Assembly (NCBI GenBank): GCA_025201865.1
Contig: MU602842.1
Span: forward strand, 2,817-39,261
DNA from: Ramicandelaber brevisporus
Lineage: Eukaryota > Kickxellomycota > Ramicandelaberales > Ramicandelaberaceae
Direction of reading: 5' to 3'
Length of the DNA: 36,445 bases
Shown: piece after piece, positions 18,886 to 27,300 of the stretch
Layout of the letters: the number at the start of each line of letters is the position of its first letter
How positions within the stretch are numbered: position 1 is the first letter of the stretch
Notes under the pieces: model-generated
What the model was told of the DNA's origin: nothing
Seen by the model: the letters and a program-made list of their open reading frames with translations, nothing else
The model's database searches: none
Translations under genes and position numbers: made by a program

Positions 18886-19432
18886 CGTGGGTTTGTAGTG
18901 CTGGCTGCGGACAATCTATTTGTACTTTGAGATCAAGATTAGCGAATAACACCAATAGCAACAACAAACTGTAAACAATGACACGCAGTAGTAGTAGTAA
19001 CAGCAAAAATATATAGGGGAAGGTAAGGAAAGGAGCGAGGGAACTTGCAAGCTGTAAACAACACTCACGGTATCATAGCAGGAGGAGAGTGACTGTGCTC
19101 TCTCTGCTGTGTGTAAATGTGATGATCAGAGTCACAATGATGATCCATTGAATGTTGTGTGTACATTTCTGCTGACTTAAAGAGCCAAATGAATCCAAAA
19201 GCAGGATCTGTCGTCTTATGAGTCGCTAGCCATTTCCAGTTGCTACAGCAGGTTACATTTGTTTGTTTGTTTGTTTGTTTACTTTGAATATTATCGTTAG
19301 AACAGAGAGTAGTGGTCCCCCCCCCAAAAAAAAAAAACAAACTGTTAACTGCCTTATGATGTTGGAGTTTAAAGAGGTTGAAAAGGCAATAAACCCAATA
19401 ATATAAAAAGAGTAAAGATAGAGGGAGATAAA
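18886..19432. other. Intergenic region, F-box upstream / AP-1 beta 3' end
   Basis: No gene is supported. A TATA-like AAAAATATATAGG at about 19005-19017 lies about 125 bases upstream of the F-box ATG and could serve it on the minus strand (CCTATATATTTTT). It also holds a (GTTT)5 microsatellite at 19261-19280 and C and A homopolymers near 19318-19338. Confidence 0.4.
19261..19280. repeat. (GTTT)5 microsatellite
   Basis: Five perfect GTTT units in intergenic DNA. Confidence 0.85.
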
Positions 19433-22400
19433 TTAACGAGCCAGAGGACCTGATGCCAAAACAGCTTCGAGAGCAGTGTGGAACGCTTCCACCAAATCAG
19501 CTGGAGCCGTTGTCTTTGTCGATACAGTTGCCACAGCATCTGTTCCAATCTTGATTTCCAGCACAAACAATGTTCCACCAAGTAAGCGAACTGAGCAGTA
19601 ATAATGCGCGACACCGTCTAAAGTACGCTCAGCCACCACAAAGATGTTGTTTCGATGCAGTTTGTTACGAACTGAAACGGCATTAGTACTGGCATTGTTG
19701 CCGAGGACAGCTGCAGCACGCTGCTGGTCAACCAGGGCGGTCAGCTGAGGCGAACTGATGGAGTAAGCGTGCTGTTCACTATCTGGAATCTCAGAGAATT
19801 CACGCAGGAACTCGCTTTGACCTAATGCACCATTTTCGGCGAAGAATACATGCAGAGACACCAGAGTTTGGAAGTAGAATACACCGAGACTGCTCTTGAG
19901 CGCAACCTGCAGGTTAGCCAGTGGAGTGGATGGTTGAACCATGTTTGGTGCATTGACTTGAAGCTGTAGAGGAGATGCATCTGCCATTGAGCCAGGCGGG
20001 ATTGGTGATGGCACTTGAAGAGCGCCTAAGCCAGTCAAGCCAAAGGTGTTCTTGTTGAATTGGATGGCAAAGTCTCCGATTGGCTGAGAAGAGTGATTGG
20101 CGAAAACAAGCTCGAGGAAGATTCCACCATCTCGACGAACAAATGCACCAGCAACCTCGAGACCATTGGTTTGAGATGGATGCAGAAGAGTGCTTGATGA
20201 GCCAATGTATTCACCTTCACGGCTGGCAGCAGCCATAGGGGCAGCGGCAACAACTGGAGGTGGTTCGGGAACCTCAGGAATAGTGGGAGGTACAGGGCTT
20301 TCGGTAGTGCCCAGAGACAGGCTGGACTCGAACACGGATGTGAATGCACGGTTGATTGAGCCAGGGTGTGGAGCAACGCCGGTGCCAGGAGGAGGAGATG
20401 GGAAATCAGCAGCACTAAGCACCTGAGCGGATGCGCCAATATCAAGATTACTGGCAATGGCGGCGGGAGCAAATCCAGCCAGACCACCAGCCGAGAGACC
20501 TGCGCCATCAACAAGACTGCCGGAGAGATCACCTTCTTCATTGCCAGCATCCTCTTCTCCAAAGTCCATGAGATCAGGTGCGCCGTCATCGTCCATCAAG
20601 GGGAGTTGTTGTTGAGGCTGGCTCATCATCATCAGCGATGGTTCCTTTGGAGGCAGAGGTGGAGGAACAGAAGTGTCAAGTGTCATACTAAAGTCATCAG
20701 CTGTAACGGCATCATTGCGGGAACCGCTGCCCAAGTCCAATGCATCCATAAAGTCAGTGACTGCAGCCAGAGTCGCCGGGTTGGAGAGTGGCTGGATCTT
20801 GTCGCCAGAGCCTGCAGGACGCAGTGCATTGAGAACAGCAGATGCAGGCAGCGTGCGTCTCTTTGCGCCATTGATGAATTGAGATGGCGGCTTGTGATGG
20901 ACAGCTGCAAGGCTAGACACATTCAGCAGCAGCTCGTCAAGAAGAACCGGCTCCATGTCATCCGTTTCACCAGAAATGTCGGACTGTGGCGCAAACATGA
21001 TGGTCTTGGCACGGGCTGCATCGGCACTCAGCAGTCTCCAGTAGAAGAAGCCACGATCACGCAAATCCGGATTATCCACCTGCTCAGTGACCATCTTGAG
21101 AACGCGAGGCAAAGTCTTCTCGGCAATGGCTGGCCGCTTAACAAACAGCTTGACAGTAGCAGTCAGCAGCGAAAGCTGAACATGGGCAGGTTCTTCCAGC
21201 AGAGTGTCAAGGAATGACTCTAGAATGCCATGGGCATCATCAATACGATCGCAGTACTGGCCAATTATCCAAACCATGGCAGCCTTGGCATCAGGCTCGT
21301 CCAGAGAGTCCAAATGTCTGCACAGTACACCCAGAGTGTGTTCATACCGATTTGGATAGCGGCGGAAGATGTCACGCATGACCACAATTGTTTCCTGAAC
21401 AACATAGTTGACGCCAGTTTGAATCAAGTTCATCAATGTTGAGATGCAGTCTTTAGCGCAGCGTTCAAACTTGATTGCAATTCGACCAATTGCACGGACT
21501 GCTCTGCGAACAAACTCCACATCAATTTCAGTTGCATATTCCGCCAATTCTTGAATAATGAGTGGTGCATTTTCTGGCGTGGCTAGTCGAAGTAAAATGC
21601 CCAGCTTGGCCAGTTTGATGCCAATGGGATCATCGTACTTGCAAAAGAACGGACGGATTTGGTTTGCAAGAATTTCAGGTCTCCGCTGCACAATGACTGC
21701 AATGTTTCTCAGTGCCACATATTGCATTTCAATTCCAGAGCTGAGGAGAGTAATGAGCGGCGGTCCCATTTTGAGTGTTAAATTGTCAACCGCTTCTTGA
21801 TTTGTCATGTAGTTCATCAGGTACAATATAACTTTGATTGTAGTCAGCACTACACCAGTGTTGGCATGCTGTAGCCGTGGCACAATCCGCTCAGCTAGTG
21901 CTTCAGCATCACCAGGCTGCTGTGGCACAACATACATGAGTGCCTCCAAGATGTAAACCTGCCCCCACTCAGAGCAGTGATTCAACACTGCGGCCAGCTT
22001 CAGTCCAATTTTGACATTGAGGCGCAGCTTAACATTTGGAGCACGCTCTGAAATCTCAGTCAATGCAGCCACTGCATTGGCCACAACAGATGGATTGCTA
22101 TCGACCAGCAAATCTTTGACCATATTAATAAACTGCTCCTCATCAACCAATGCACGATCATACACCCACAGCTTTGCAACACACAGCGCGGCAGTCTTGC
22201 GTACATACGGATCAGCATCCCGCAAACAGCGTCTCAGCGGGTCAACCAGAGCAGCCACAACCTTATCCGAATAAATGTAACTCATTGTCCGAATAGCCAG
22301 TGCTCTGACCAGTGGATTAGTGCTGGATGCATCCGCCACAAAGTGAGGAATTGCAGCCACTGGCATCTCTGGTTTAGTGCGAGCATAGTTGATGATGAAC

Positions 22401-22621
22401 AGGTAGACCATCTTCTTCACTTCGAGCTGTGGACTCGTCATGCACGCCAAGACATCCGGATACAGAGCGGAGACATCATTTCCAAGTGTCATGTTGGCAA
22501 TAACCTTCTTTAGAGCCAGACGCCGTTTGATACCGCGAGGGTCCTTGTCTGCCGTCAGCTCTGCGTGCAGCTCGTGCAGCTTGTCTCGCTGGAACAACCG
22601 CGCGTCTCCTCCACCCGTCAT
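19433..22621 (-). CDS. APL2: AP-1 complex subunit beta (beta-adaptin)
   Basis: 1062 aa in one exon, ATG at 22621. The trunk (about 1-590) is a clear beta-adaptin solenoid: RRLALKKVIANMTLGNDVSA, KMVYLFIINYARTKPEM, DPYVRKTAALCVAKLW, DSNPSVVANAVAALTEIS, EMQYVALRNIAVIVQRRPEI, EFVRRAVRAIGRIAIK, NYVVQETIVVMRDIFRRYPN, DEPDAKAAMVWIIGQY and NPDLRDRGFFYWRLLS. A Pro/Gly/Ala-rich hinge follows (about 600-820), holding acidic LPLMDDD and DLMDFGEED patches that may bind clathrin, though no textbook LLNLD box is seen. The appendage (about 824-1062) has FAIQFNKNTFGL and the C-terminal platform. It works in clathrin-coated vesicle formation at the trans-Golgi network and endosomes. AP-2 beta is the close alternative. 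It is divergent from VPS52 with a 242-base shared promoter. Confidence 0.92.
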   Translation of the reverse strand: MTGGGDARLFQRDKLHELHAELTADKDPRGIKRRLALKKVIANMTLGNDVSALYPDVLACMTSPQLEVKKMVYLFIINYARTKPEMPVAAIPHFVADASSTNPLVRALAIRTMSYIYSDKVVAALVDPLRRCLRDADPYVRKTAALCVAKLWVYDRALVDEEQFINMVKDLLVDSNPSVVANAVAALTEISERAPNVKLRLNVKIGLKLAAVLNHCSEWGQVYILEALMYVVPQQPGDAEALAERIVPRLQHANTGVVLTTIKVILYLMNYMTNQEAVDNLTLKMGPPLITLLSSGIEMQYVALRNIAVIVQRRPEILANQIRPFFCKYDDPIGIKLAKLGILLRLATPENAPLIIQELAEYATEIDVEFVRRAVRAIGRIAIKFERCAKDCISTLMNLIQTGVNYVVQETIVVMRDIFRRYPNRYEHTLGVLCRHLDSLDEPDAKAAMVWIIGQYCDRIDDAHGILESFLDTLLEEPAHVQLSLLTATVKLFVKRPAIAEKTLPRVLKMVTEQVDNPDLRDRGFFYWRLLSADAARAKTIMFAPQSDISGETDDMEPVLLDELLLNVSSLAAVHHKPPSQFINGAKRRTLPASAVLNALRPAGSGDKIQPLSNPATLAAVTDFMDALDLGSGSRNDAVTADDFSMTLDTSVPPPLPPKEPSLMMMSQPQQQLPLMDDDGAPDLMDFGEEDAGNEEGDLSGSLVDGAGLSAGGLAGFAPAAIASNLDIGASAQVLSAADFPSPPPGTGVAPHPGSINRAFTSVFESSLSLGTTESPVPPTIPEVPEPPPVVAAAPMAAASREGEYIGSSSTLLHPSQTNGLEVAGAFVRRDGGIFLELVFANHSSQPIGDFAIQFNKNTFGLTGLGALQVPSPIPPGSMADASPLQLQVNAPNMVQPSTPLANLQVALKSSLGVFYFQTLVSLHVFFAENGALGQSEFLREFSEIPDSEQHAYSISSPQLTALVDQQRAAAVLGNNASTNAVSVRNKLHRNNIFVVAERTLDGVAHYYCSVRLLGGTLFVLEIKIGTDAVATVSTKTTAPADLVEAFHTALEAVLASGPLAR

Positions 22622-22863
22622 TGCTGCAATCTACAAACTACAAGAGTTGGAGCTGGGAGTTGGGAGTTGGAAATCAAAGTTGTCAGAAAGTTGCTATAAA
22701 AGGCCGATCTGCTTGGGAGAGAGGGGACAGAGTAGGAGAGATAGAGAGCGAGTAAGTGAGCGGTGGACAGGGGAAGGAGAGACGGATTGCAGTAGTGAGA
22801 TTTGGGTCCTGGTGCGCTCAACCTCTCTACTCCCGACGCACACACAAAAAAAGACGAAGCAAA
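22622..22863. promoter_or_regulatory. Bidirectional promoter, AP-1 beta / VPS52
   Basis: 242 bases separate the two ATGs. TATAAAAGG at 22695-22703 is a good TATA box in the VPS52 direction, 161 bases before its ATG. The plus strand is purine-rich downstream of it. A repeated GAGTTGGGA-like stretch at about 22643-22670 lies next to the adaptin start. No separate core element for the adaptin direction was recognised. Confidence 0.55.
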
Positions 22864-25578
22864 ATGCAACCACGTATACAAACAGCTACAGCAGCAGCGA
22901 CAGCGACGGCGACGACAGCGACTACGGCAGCAGCAAATGACACGTCTGCAGCTGGTCAGGAAGAGGCATGGAGTATTCTACAGAACTTGTCGTTTGATGA
23001 AGTGAGCGACTATCTCGACGAGTTCCAAAACGATGAGCTCATCCAGCAGGCACTCGAGAGTGGACTGGACCTCCGTCAAGCCAGCCAGCGTGTCACTGCA
23101 GAGCTAGCGAGTGTCGAGTCTGCCCATCTCGAACAGTATGCCAGCCAGACTACAGAGTTTACGCAATTGAATGACCAGCTCGGAGCATGCGATGATATTC
23201 TGAAGACGATGGAGTCGCTTCTCACCGGCTTCCAGGCCAGACTGGGCCACATTAACAATGACATTCAGCTGCTGCATAATGATTCTAATGCGATGCACAC
23301 TCGCTTAAATAACCGCAGCGCAGCAGAGCACCAGCTGACTAGAGTGATTGATGGTCTTGCAGTTCCACCGTGGGTGATAACAAGCATCTGCAACTCTCCT
23401 GCCAATTCAACAGAGTTTGCCACAGCGCTGAATCGGTTGAACAAGATGCTAGATTTCACTCGTGGCAGTAACAACAGCAATAGTTCATCCAGTGGACAGG
23501 TGGCTGCATTGTCTGACATTCTACCAGTTCTGGACAGATTGAGACTAAAAGCGTCGTCCGTTATTAGGAATTTCTTTATGGATAGAACAGAGTTACTCAA
23601 GTCATTGCATTCGAATGTACAAGTGCTGCAGAAGTCAGTATTTTTGAGATACAAAGCACTGAATCACTTCCTTATTGAGAGACATCGAGAGGCTGCAACT
23701 GAGATTAGAGACACATATTTACAACTGGTGCAGATTTCATACACAAGATTGTTTGAGAATTACTCTGCTGCACTGCTCAAACTGGAGCTGATTACGGTCG
23801 ATAAGTCCGATGTGCTTGGTTCTGAATCAAACTCTACTTCTCTTCTAGGGATCAGCGGCAATAGCAGTAATGCATCAAATAGCAACACAAGTGGCCCTCT
23901 TTCACTCTTATCTCGAAGCAACACTTCAAGCACAGCAACATCATCGCATCTTGCGGGCCAATCATCCACCTCACCAAGTACAACCGATTCATCTGTTGTC
24001 ATTTACCAATTAGGTGACAGATTCTCTGTGCTATCTCGCCCCAGTACACATGCAGTCCGCCCACATGAAGCCGAGGAACGTAGTGAGCGCCTTGGTATGG
24101 CCCAGATCTTCCGCAGCTTCCATCTGACACTTGTTGATAATGTTACTAGCGAATATAATTTTTACACCTCATTCTTCCCAGCCTCCCAAATGCCGACTTC
24201 GTACTCTGCCCACTCTAATCTGTCTGCATTTGGTCAGCAGGCTCGTACATTGGAACTGGCACGTCAGATGTTTGAGCACACTTTTGATGCAACTCTCAAA
24301 ACTGGCCAGGCTATGACTAAATCACTACTGGATCGCAACTATGATGCACTGTCGGTGTTGATGAGTATTCGCATTATACAACAGCTGACGAGTGAGTTGC
24401 AGCGCCGACATGTTCCAGTACTGGAGGCGTACTTTAACAGTCTCAATATGATGATGTGGCCACGACTGCAGTCATTAATGGATGTGCACATTGAGAGTGT
24501 ACGTAAAACTACAGAGCGGTACTCAAAGATGAAGCCCAGCAACACTCCAGTCACAGATGCAAACACTCCAGTTCTGAGCCTCGCTAGTTTAAGCAGTGCA
24601 CTGTTCACTCGCAGTAGCAACGCATCGTCATCGGCATCAGACAGCACATCAGATATCCAGCCACATGTCATTGTGCGTCGATATGCAGAGTTACTGGCGT
24701 CATTAACCAGGCTGAACAAAGGGTTCGAGTCAGGCAGCTTGTGGAATTCAATGACTCGACTACGCTCTGAAATTTGTACATTTATTCAGACAGTCTCATC
24801 TCAGTTTATCGATCCTAATCTGGCAGTGGTATTTGCCATCAACAACTATGACTGCGTTATTCAGCGTCTACTCGACTCGGAGTCAGCCATGCTTGGGACA
24901 TCCACTACTACTACAACAACAACAACAACAACAACAACCAATCCAATAGTTAATGGTTCATCGTCAGCCTCGGGTGATCATCAAGTTTCAAGCCCGGATG
25001 CATTTGTGACTGCAATCGAAAGTAGCATTGGACGCTCTGCAACCACCATGGACAGATACCGTGTGTTCCTATCGCAAGCCACAGCGGACTCTCCTGTTGA
25101 GCATTCCATTTCTAACTCGGGCGGTGCTGGTGACATCTCCGATCTCGATGAGGCTGTCCATTTCCGCGACTTGCTGGTTGACATTATCGCATCGTATGTA
25201 ACACGCGCTATTGGCCGTCATTTTGCATCAGTCGAGACATTTGTCCAAACATGTCAGATTGCAAGTGAATCCAATCCTACGGCTCAGTTTATTCCATCAG
25301 CGAGATTTGATGCAGTTACGGCCGAGTTCAACAATGGATGGCAGGCATCGATTCGAGAGATTAATGCGGCGGTTGTTCAACATTTCAGCAGCTACCGAAC
25401 TGGAACATACATTATGCACACTATTCTCAGCCAGATGATGGTGCTGTATTCCCAATATCACGCACTGTACCTGGCTCGTATCAACCCAAACAGCAACGGA
25501 GGCAGCAGCGATACTCCAAAGTTGGCGCCAATCAACCCACAGACTGTACTTGCTGAAATTAGAAAATATCGTTCATAA
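22864..25578 (+). CDS. VPS52: Vps52, GARP/EARP tethering complex subunit
   Basis: 904 aa, one exon. The ATG at 22864 is chosen; the frame extends to 22756 but that part is basic, poorly conserved-looking and overlaps the TATA-proximal leader. After an Ala/Thr-rich N-terminus (1-30), the Vps52/Sac2 signature region follows: HLEQYASQTTEFTQLNDQLG, ACDDILKTMESLLTGFQARL, the coiled-coil stretch NDSNAMHTRLNNRSAAEHQL and VIDGLAVPPWVI. It continues with LDRLRLKASSVIRNFFMDR, FRSFHLTLVDNVTSEYNFY, VFAINNYDCVI and the end FSSYRTGTYIMHTILSQMMV. These follow the order in yeast and human Vps52. It tethers endosome-derived vesicles at the trans-Golgi, with Vps51, Vps53 and Vps54. Ser/Asn- and Thr-rich inserts occur at about residues 317-392 and 678-701. 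Poly(A) signals AATAAA lie at 25610 and 25682. Confidence 0.92.
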   Translation: MQPRIQTATAAATATATTATTAAANDTSAAGQEEAWSILQNLSFDEVSDYLDEFQNDELIQQALESGLDLRQASQRVTAELASVESAHLEQYASQTTEFTQLNDQLGACDDILKTMESLLTGFQARLGHINNDIQLLHNDSNAMHTRLNNRSAAEHQLTRVIDGLAVPPWVITSICNSPANSTEFATALNRLNKMLDFTRGSNNSNSSSSGQVAALSDILPVLDRLRLKASSVIRNFFMDRTELLKSLHSNVQVLQKSVFLRYKALNHFLIERHREAATEIRDTYLQLVQISYTRLFENYSAALLKLELITVDKSDVLGSESNSTSLLGISGNSSNASNSNTSGPLSLLSRSNTSSTATSSHLAGQSSTSPSTTDSSVVIYQLGDRFSVLSRPSTHAVRPHEAEERSERLGMAQIFRSFHLTLVDNVTSEYNFYTSFFPASQMPTSYSAHSNLSAFGQQARTLELARQMFEHTFDATLKTGQAMTKSLLDRNYDALSVLMSIRIIQQLTSELQRRHVPVLEAYFNSLNMMMWPRLQSLMDVHIESVRKTTERYSKMKPSNTPVTDANTPVLSLASLSSALFTRSSNASSSASDSTSDIQPHVIVRRYAELLASLTRLNKGFESGSLWNSMTRLRSEICTFIQTVSSQFIDPNLAVVFAINNYDCVIQRLLDSESAMLGTSTTTTTTTTTTTTNPIVNGSSSASGDHQVSSPDAFVTAIESSIGRSATTMDRYRVFLSQATADSPVEHSISNSGGAGDISDLDEAVHFRDLLVDIIASYVTRAIGRHFASVETFVQTCQIASESNPTAQFIPSARFDAVTAEFNNGWQASIREINAAVVQHFSSYRTGTYIMHTILSQMMVLYSQYHALYLARINPNSNGGSSDTPKLAPINPQTVLAEIRKYRS

Positions 25579-25597
25579 TCATAATCATAATCATAAT
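25574..25597. repeat. (TCATAA)n short tandem repeat spanning the VPS52 stop
   Basis: Four TCATAA units begin at the last VPS52 codon, so extra in-frame TAA stops follow the first one. Confidence 0.8.
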
Positions 25598-25742
25598 TAA
25601 CTTTAAACAAATAAAGATTAAAAGAAGAAAGAAGAAAGAAGAAAGAAAAAGCAAGTAAAGTAAAGTTAGGCTTTTATAAACAATAAAGCAAAAAGATATT
25701 TAGAGGAAGAAGAAGAAGACATTAAAATGGGGGAAAGTTAAA

Positions 25743-27140
25743 TTAGAAAATACGCTTACTCCAAACTTCAATAATGACATTGGAGCCCATTATTAAACAG
25801 TAAACCATGACCAGAGCCACGCCAGTGGTTCTAGTTAGTTGGTAGTTCTTTGCTGAAACTGCAATCACCATAACAAGCAGTGCCATCATCAAGCCAGCTG
25901 CTGAAATAAACAGAGTGTTTGAGACTTGGTCAATAACAACAGGTCGTCCCTGAGTGCTGATCATCCACAAGGCTGACAGGCCGAGTCCAAGTAGAATGTT
26001 GAGGAGAGGGCCACCGAAACAGGCAGCGATTCCCATAGTTGGGAACCCACTGCGAGCAATTGCGGTGTTGGTGATGAGGTCGCCGAGACTGTGACCAACG
26101 GCAAGCACAGTAAGACCGAGAATAGCATCGCTAATGTTCAGGATTGCGCCGATTGCTTGTAGCACAGATACTACTTCGTCAGCAAGGAGATACACCCAGC
26201 AAACGCACGACAGGAAACCGATGGCACTTGGCAGGACACTGGGGAGATGAACGAATGGACGGCTGATACCACTAAAGAAGAGCAGGTAGGCTGTGACGAT
26301 GGCAGAGATGATGCCAAAGCACTGGCAGGTAGTGGCGACCTCATCAGGAAGGTTAAATAGATGTACAAACATAGCCGAGATGAATGCGGGAATAGTGGCA
26401 GCTTGAGCTATGTGAAGCAGTCGATGGCCAAGTCTGCGATAATGAGAATGGGATGCATGCTCGAGATTGTCGCTGTCACTGTCACCGTAATTATCGGCCG
26501 GCAGTTGATTACCAGAGTGCGGTGATGCAAAAACTGATACTTCCGGCGTTGTCGAATCAGACTCGCAATCATCGTGCATTTCCAATAGTGGCGTGAACTC
26601 GCCAACGGTGGTTGAACCAGCAGTTGCCTCCTCGGCTGTTCTTGCCTGGATTTCAGCTGCTAGATGCTCAATCGAGTCTGAAGTGTACAATGAGAATACA
26701 GGCACGGTGACCGTCAATGCCAATACAGCAGGCGAAGTGACAATAATCACCACTCGGGACACTACACCTGAGCTGTGCCAATCAGCAAAAGACGGAATGA
26801 ATGCCTGGAAGACTGTAAACACTGGCCCGGTTTGGATGATCTCTTGCACATCCTCTTCGCCAATGCCTTCATCGATTACTCCAGGAGCTGTTGTGGAATC
26901 TATTACCCCGGCTAGAGGAGCAACTTCAGACGATGGAGATGAAATATCGTCTGGACTCTCCATGACATGGATTGCCGATAATGGATCGTCGACTGATGTG
27001 TCCAGAGGCGACGGTGGAATCGTGGGCAGCAATGATGGCCGAGACAGTACAACGGTTGCTGAGTGAATTGCTGGATGAGATGGCTGCAAGTTCTGTGGAA
27101 TATCAATCGATAATCCAGAACCTGCTCCCGCGCTGCCCAT
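25743..27140 (-). CDS. Cation/Ca2+ exchanger, C-terminal half (split from the N-terminal half by a 77-bp duplication)
   Basis: 465 aa from the ATG at 27140. Residues about 1-110 are a soluble loop, followed by a hydrophobic segment near 126-150, another acidic loop, and a membrane cluster from about 245 to the end. The alpha-2 repeat of the Ca2+:cation antiporter family is at about 341-388: ILGLTVLAVGHSLGDLITNT and RSGFPTMGIAACFGGPLLN. This matches NCLX/CCX/Ecm27-type exchangers, but the usual G-N-S reads G-H-S (His350). The other half, with the alpha-1 repeat, lies directly upstream in a different frame (27179-28669). Deleting one copy of the 77-bp duplication at 27147-27300 would join the two into one frame of about 949 codons, so this is probably the 3' part of one gene rather than a separate gene. 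Confidence 0.8.
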   Translation of the reverse strand: MGSAGAGSGLSIDIPQNLQPSHPAIHSATVVLSRPSLLPTIPPSPLDTSVDDPLSAIHVMESPDDISSPSSEVAPLAGVIDSTTAPGVIDEGIGEEDVQEIIQTGPVFTVFQAFIPSFADWHSSGVVSRVVIIVTSPAVLALTVTVPVFSLYTSDSIEHLAAEIQARTAEEATAGSTTVGEFTPLLEMHDDCESDSTTPEVSVFASPHSGNQLPADNYGDSDSDNLEHASHSHYRRLGHRLLHIAQAATIPAFISAMFVHLFNLPDEVATTCQCFGIISAIVTAYLLFFSGISRPFVHLPSVLPSAIGFLSCVCWVYLLADEVVSVLQAIGAILNISDAILGLTVLAVGHSLGDLITNTAIARSGFPTMGIAACFGGPLLNILLGLGLSALWMISTQGRPVVIDQVSNTLFISAAGLMMALLVMVIAVSAKNYQLTRTTGVALVMVYCLIMGSNVIIEVWSKRIF

Positions 27141-27146
27141 CCGTTT

Positions 27147-27300
27147 AAGAACCGAAATGCTGCGTGCTCGCCTTGGCGTCAGTCTGCTGTCTGTTGCTGC
27201 AGCAGAAGCAGTGTTAGCATGCCAAGAACCGAAATGCTGCGTGCTCGCCTTGGCGTCAGTCTGCTGTCTGTTGCTGCAGCAGAAGCAGTGTTAGCATGCA
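27147..27300. repeat. 77-bp exact tandem duplication inside the exchanger gene
   Basis: Copy 1 (27147-27223) and copy 2 (27224-27300) agree at 76 of 77 positions; only the last base differs (C against A). The unit is 77 bases, not a multiple of three, so it shifts the reading frame. The N-terminal frame stops at 27179 inside copy 1, and the C-terminal frame's ATG is 6 bases beyond copy 1. On the minus strand each copy carries TGCTAACACTGCTTCTGCTG followed by CAG, which looks like a branch point plus acceptor. Confidence 0.95.

Noticed and set aside
20366-21217. 283-residue plus-strand frame inside the AP-1 beta gene
   Set aside because: Antisense shadow of the beta-adaptin frame, without family features.
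27147-27300. CRISPR-like or other array at the 77-bp repeat
   Set aside because: There are only two copies, directly abutting without spacers, inside a coding gene of a eukaryote.
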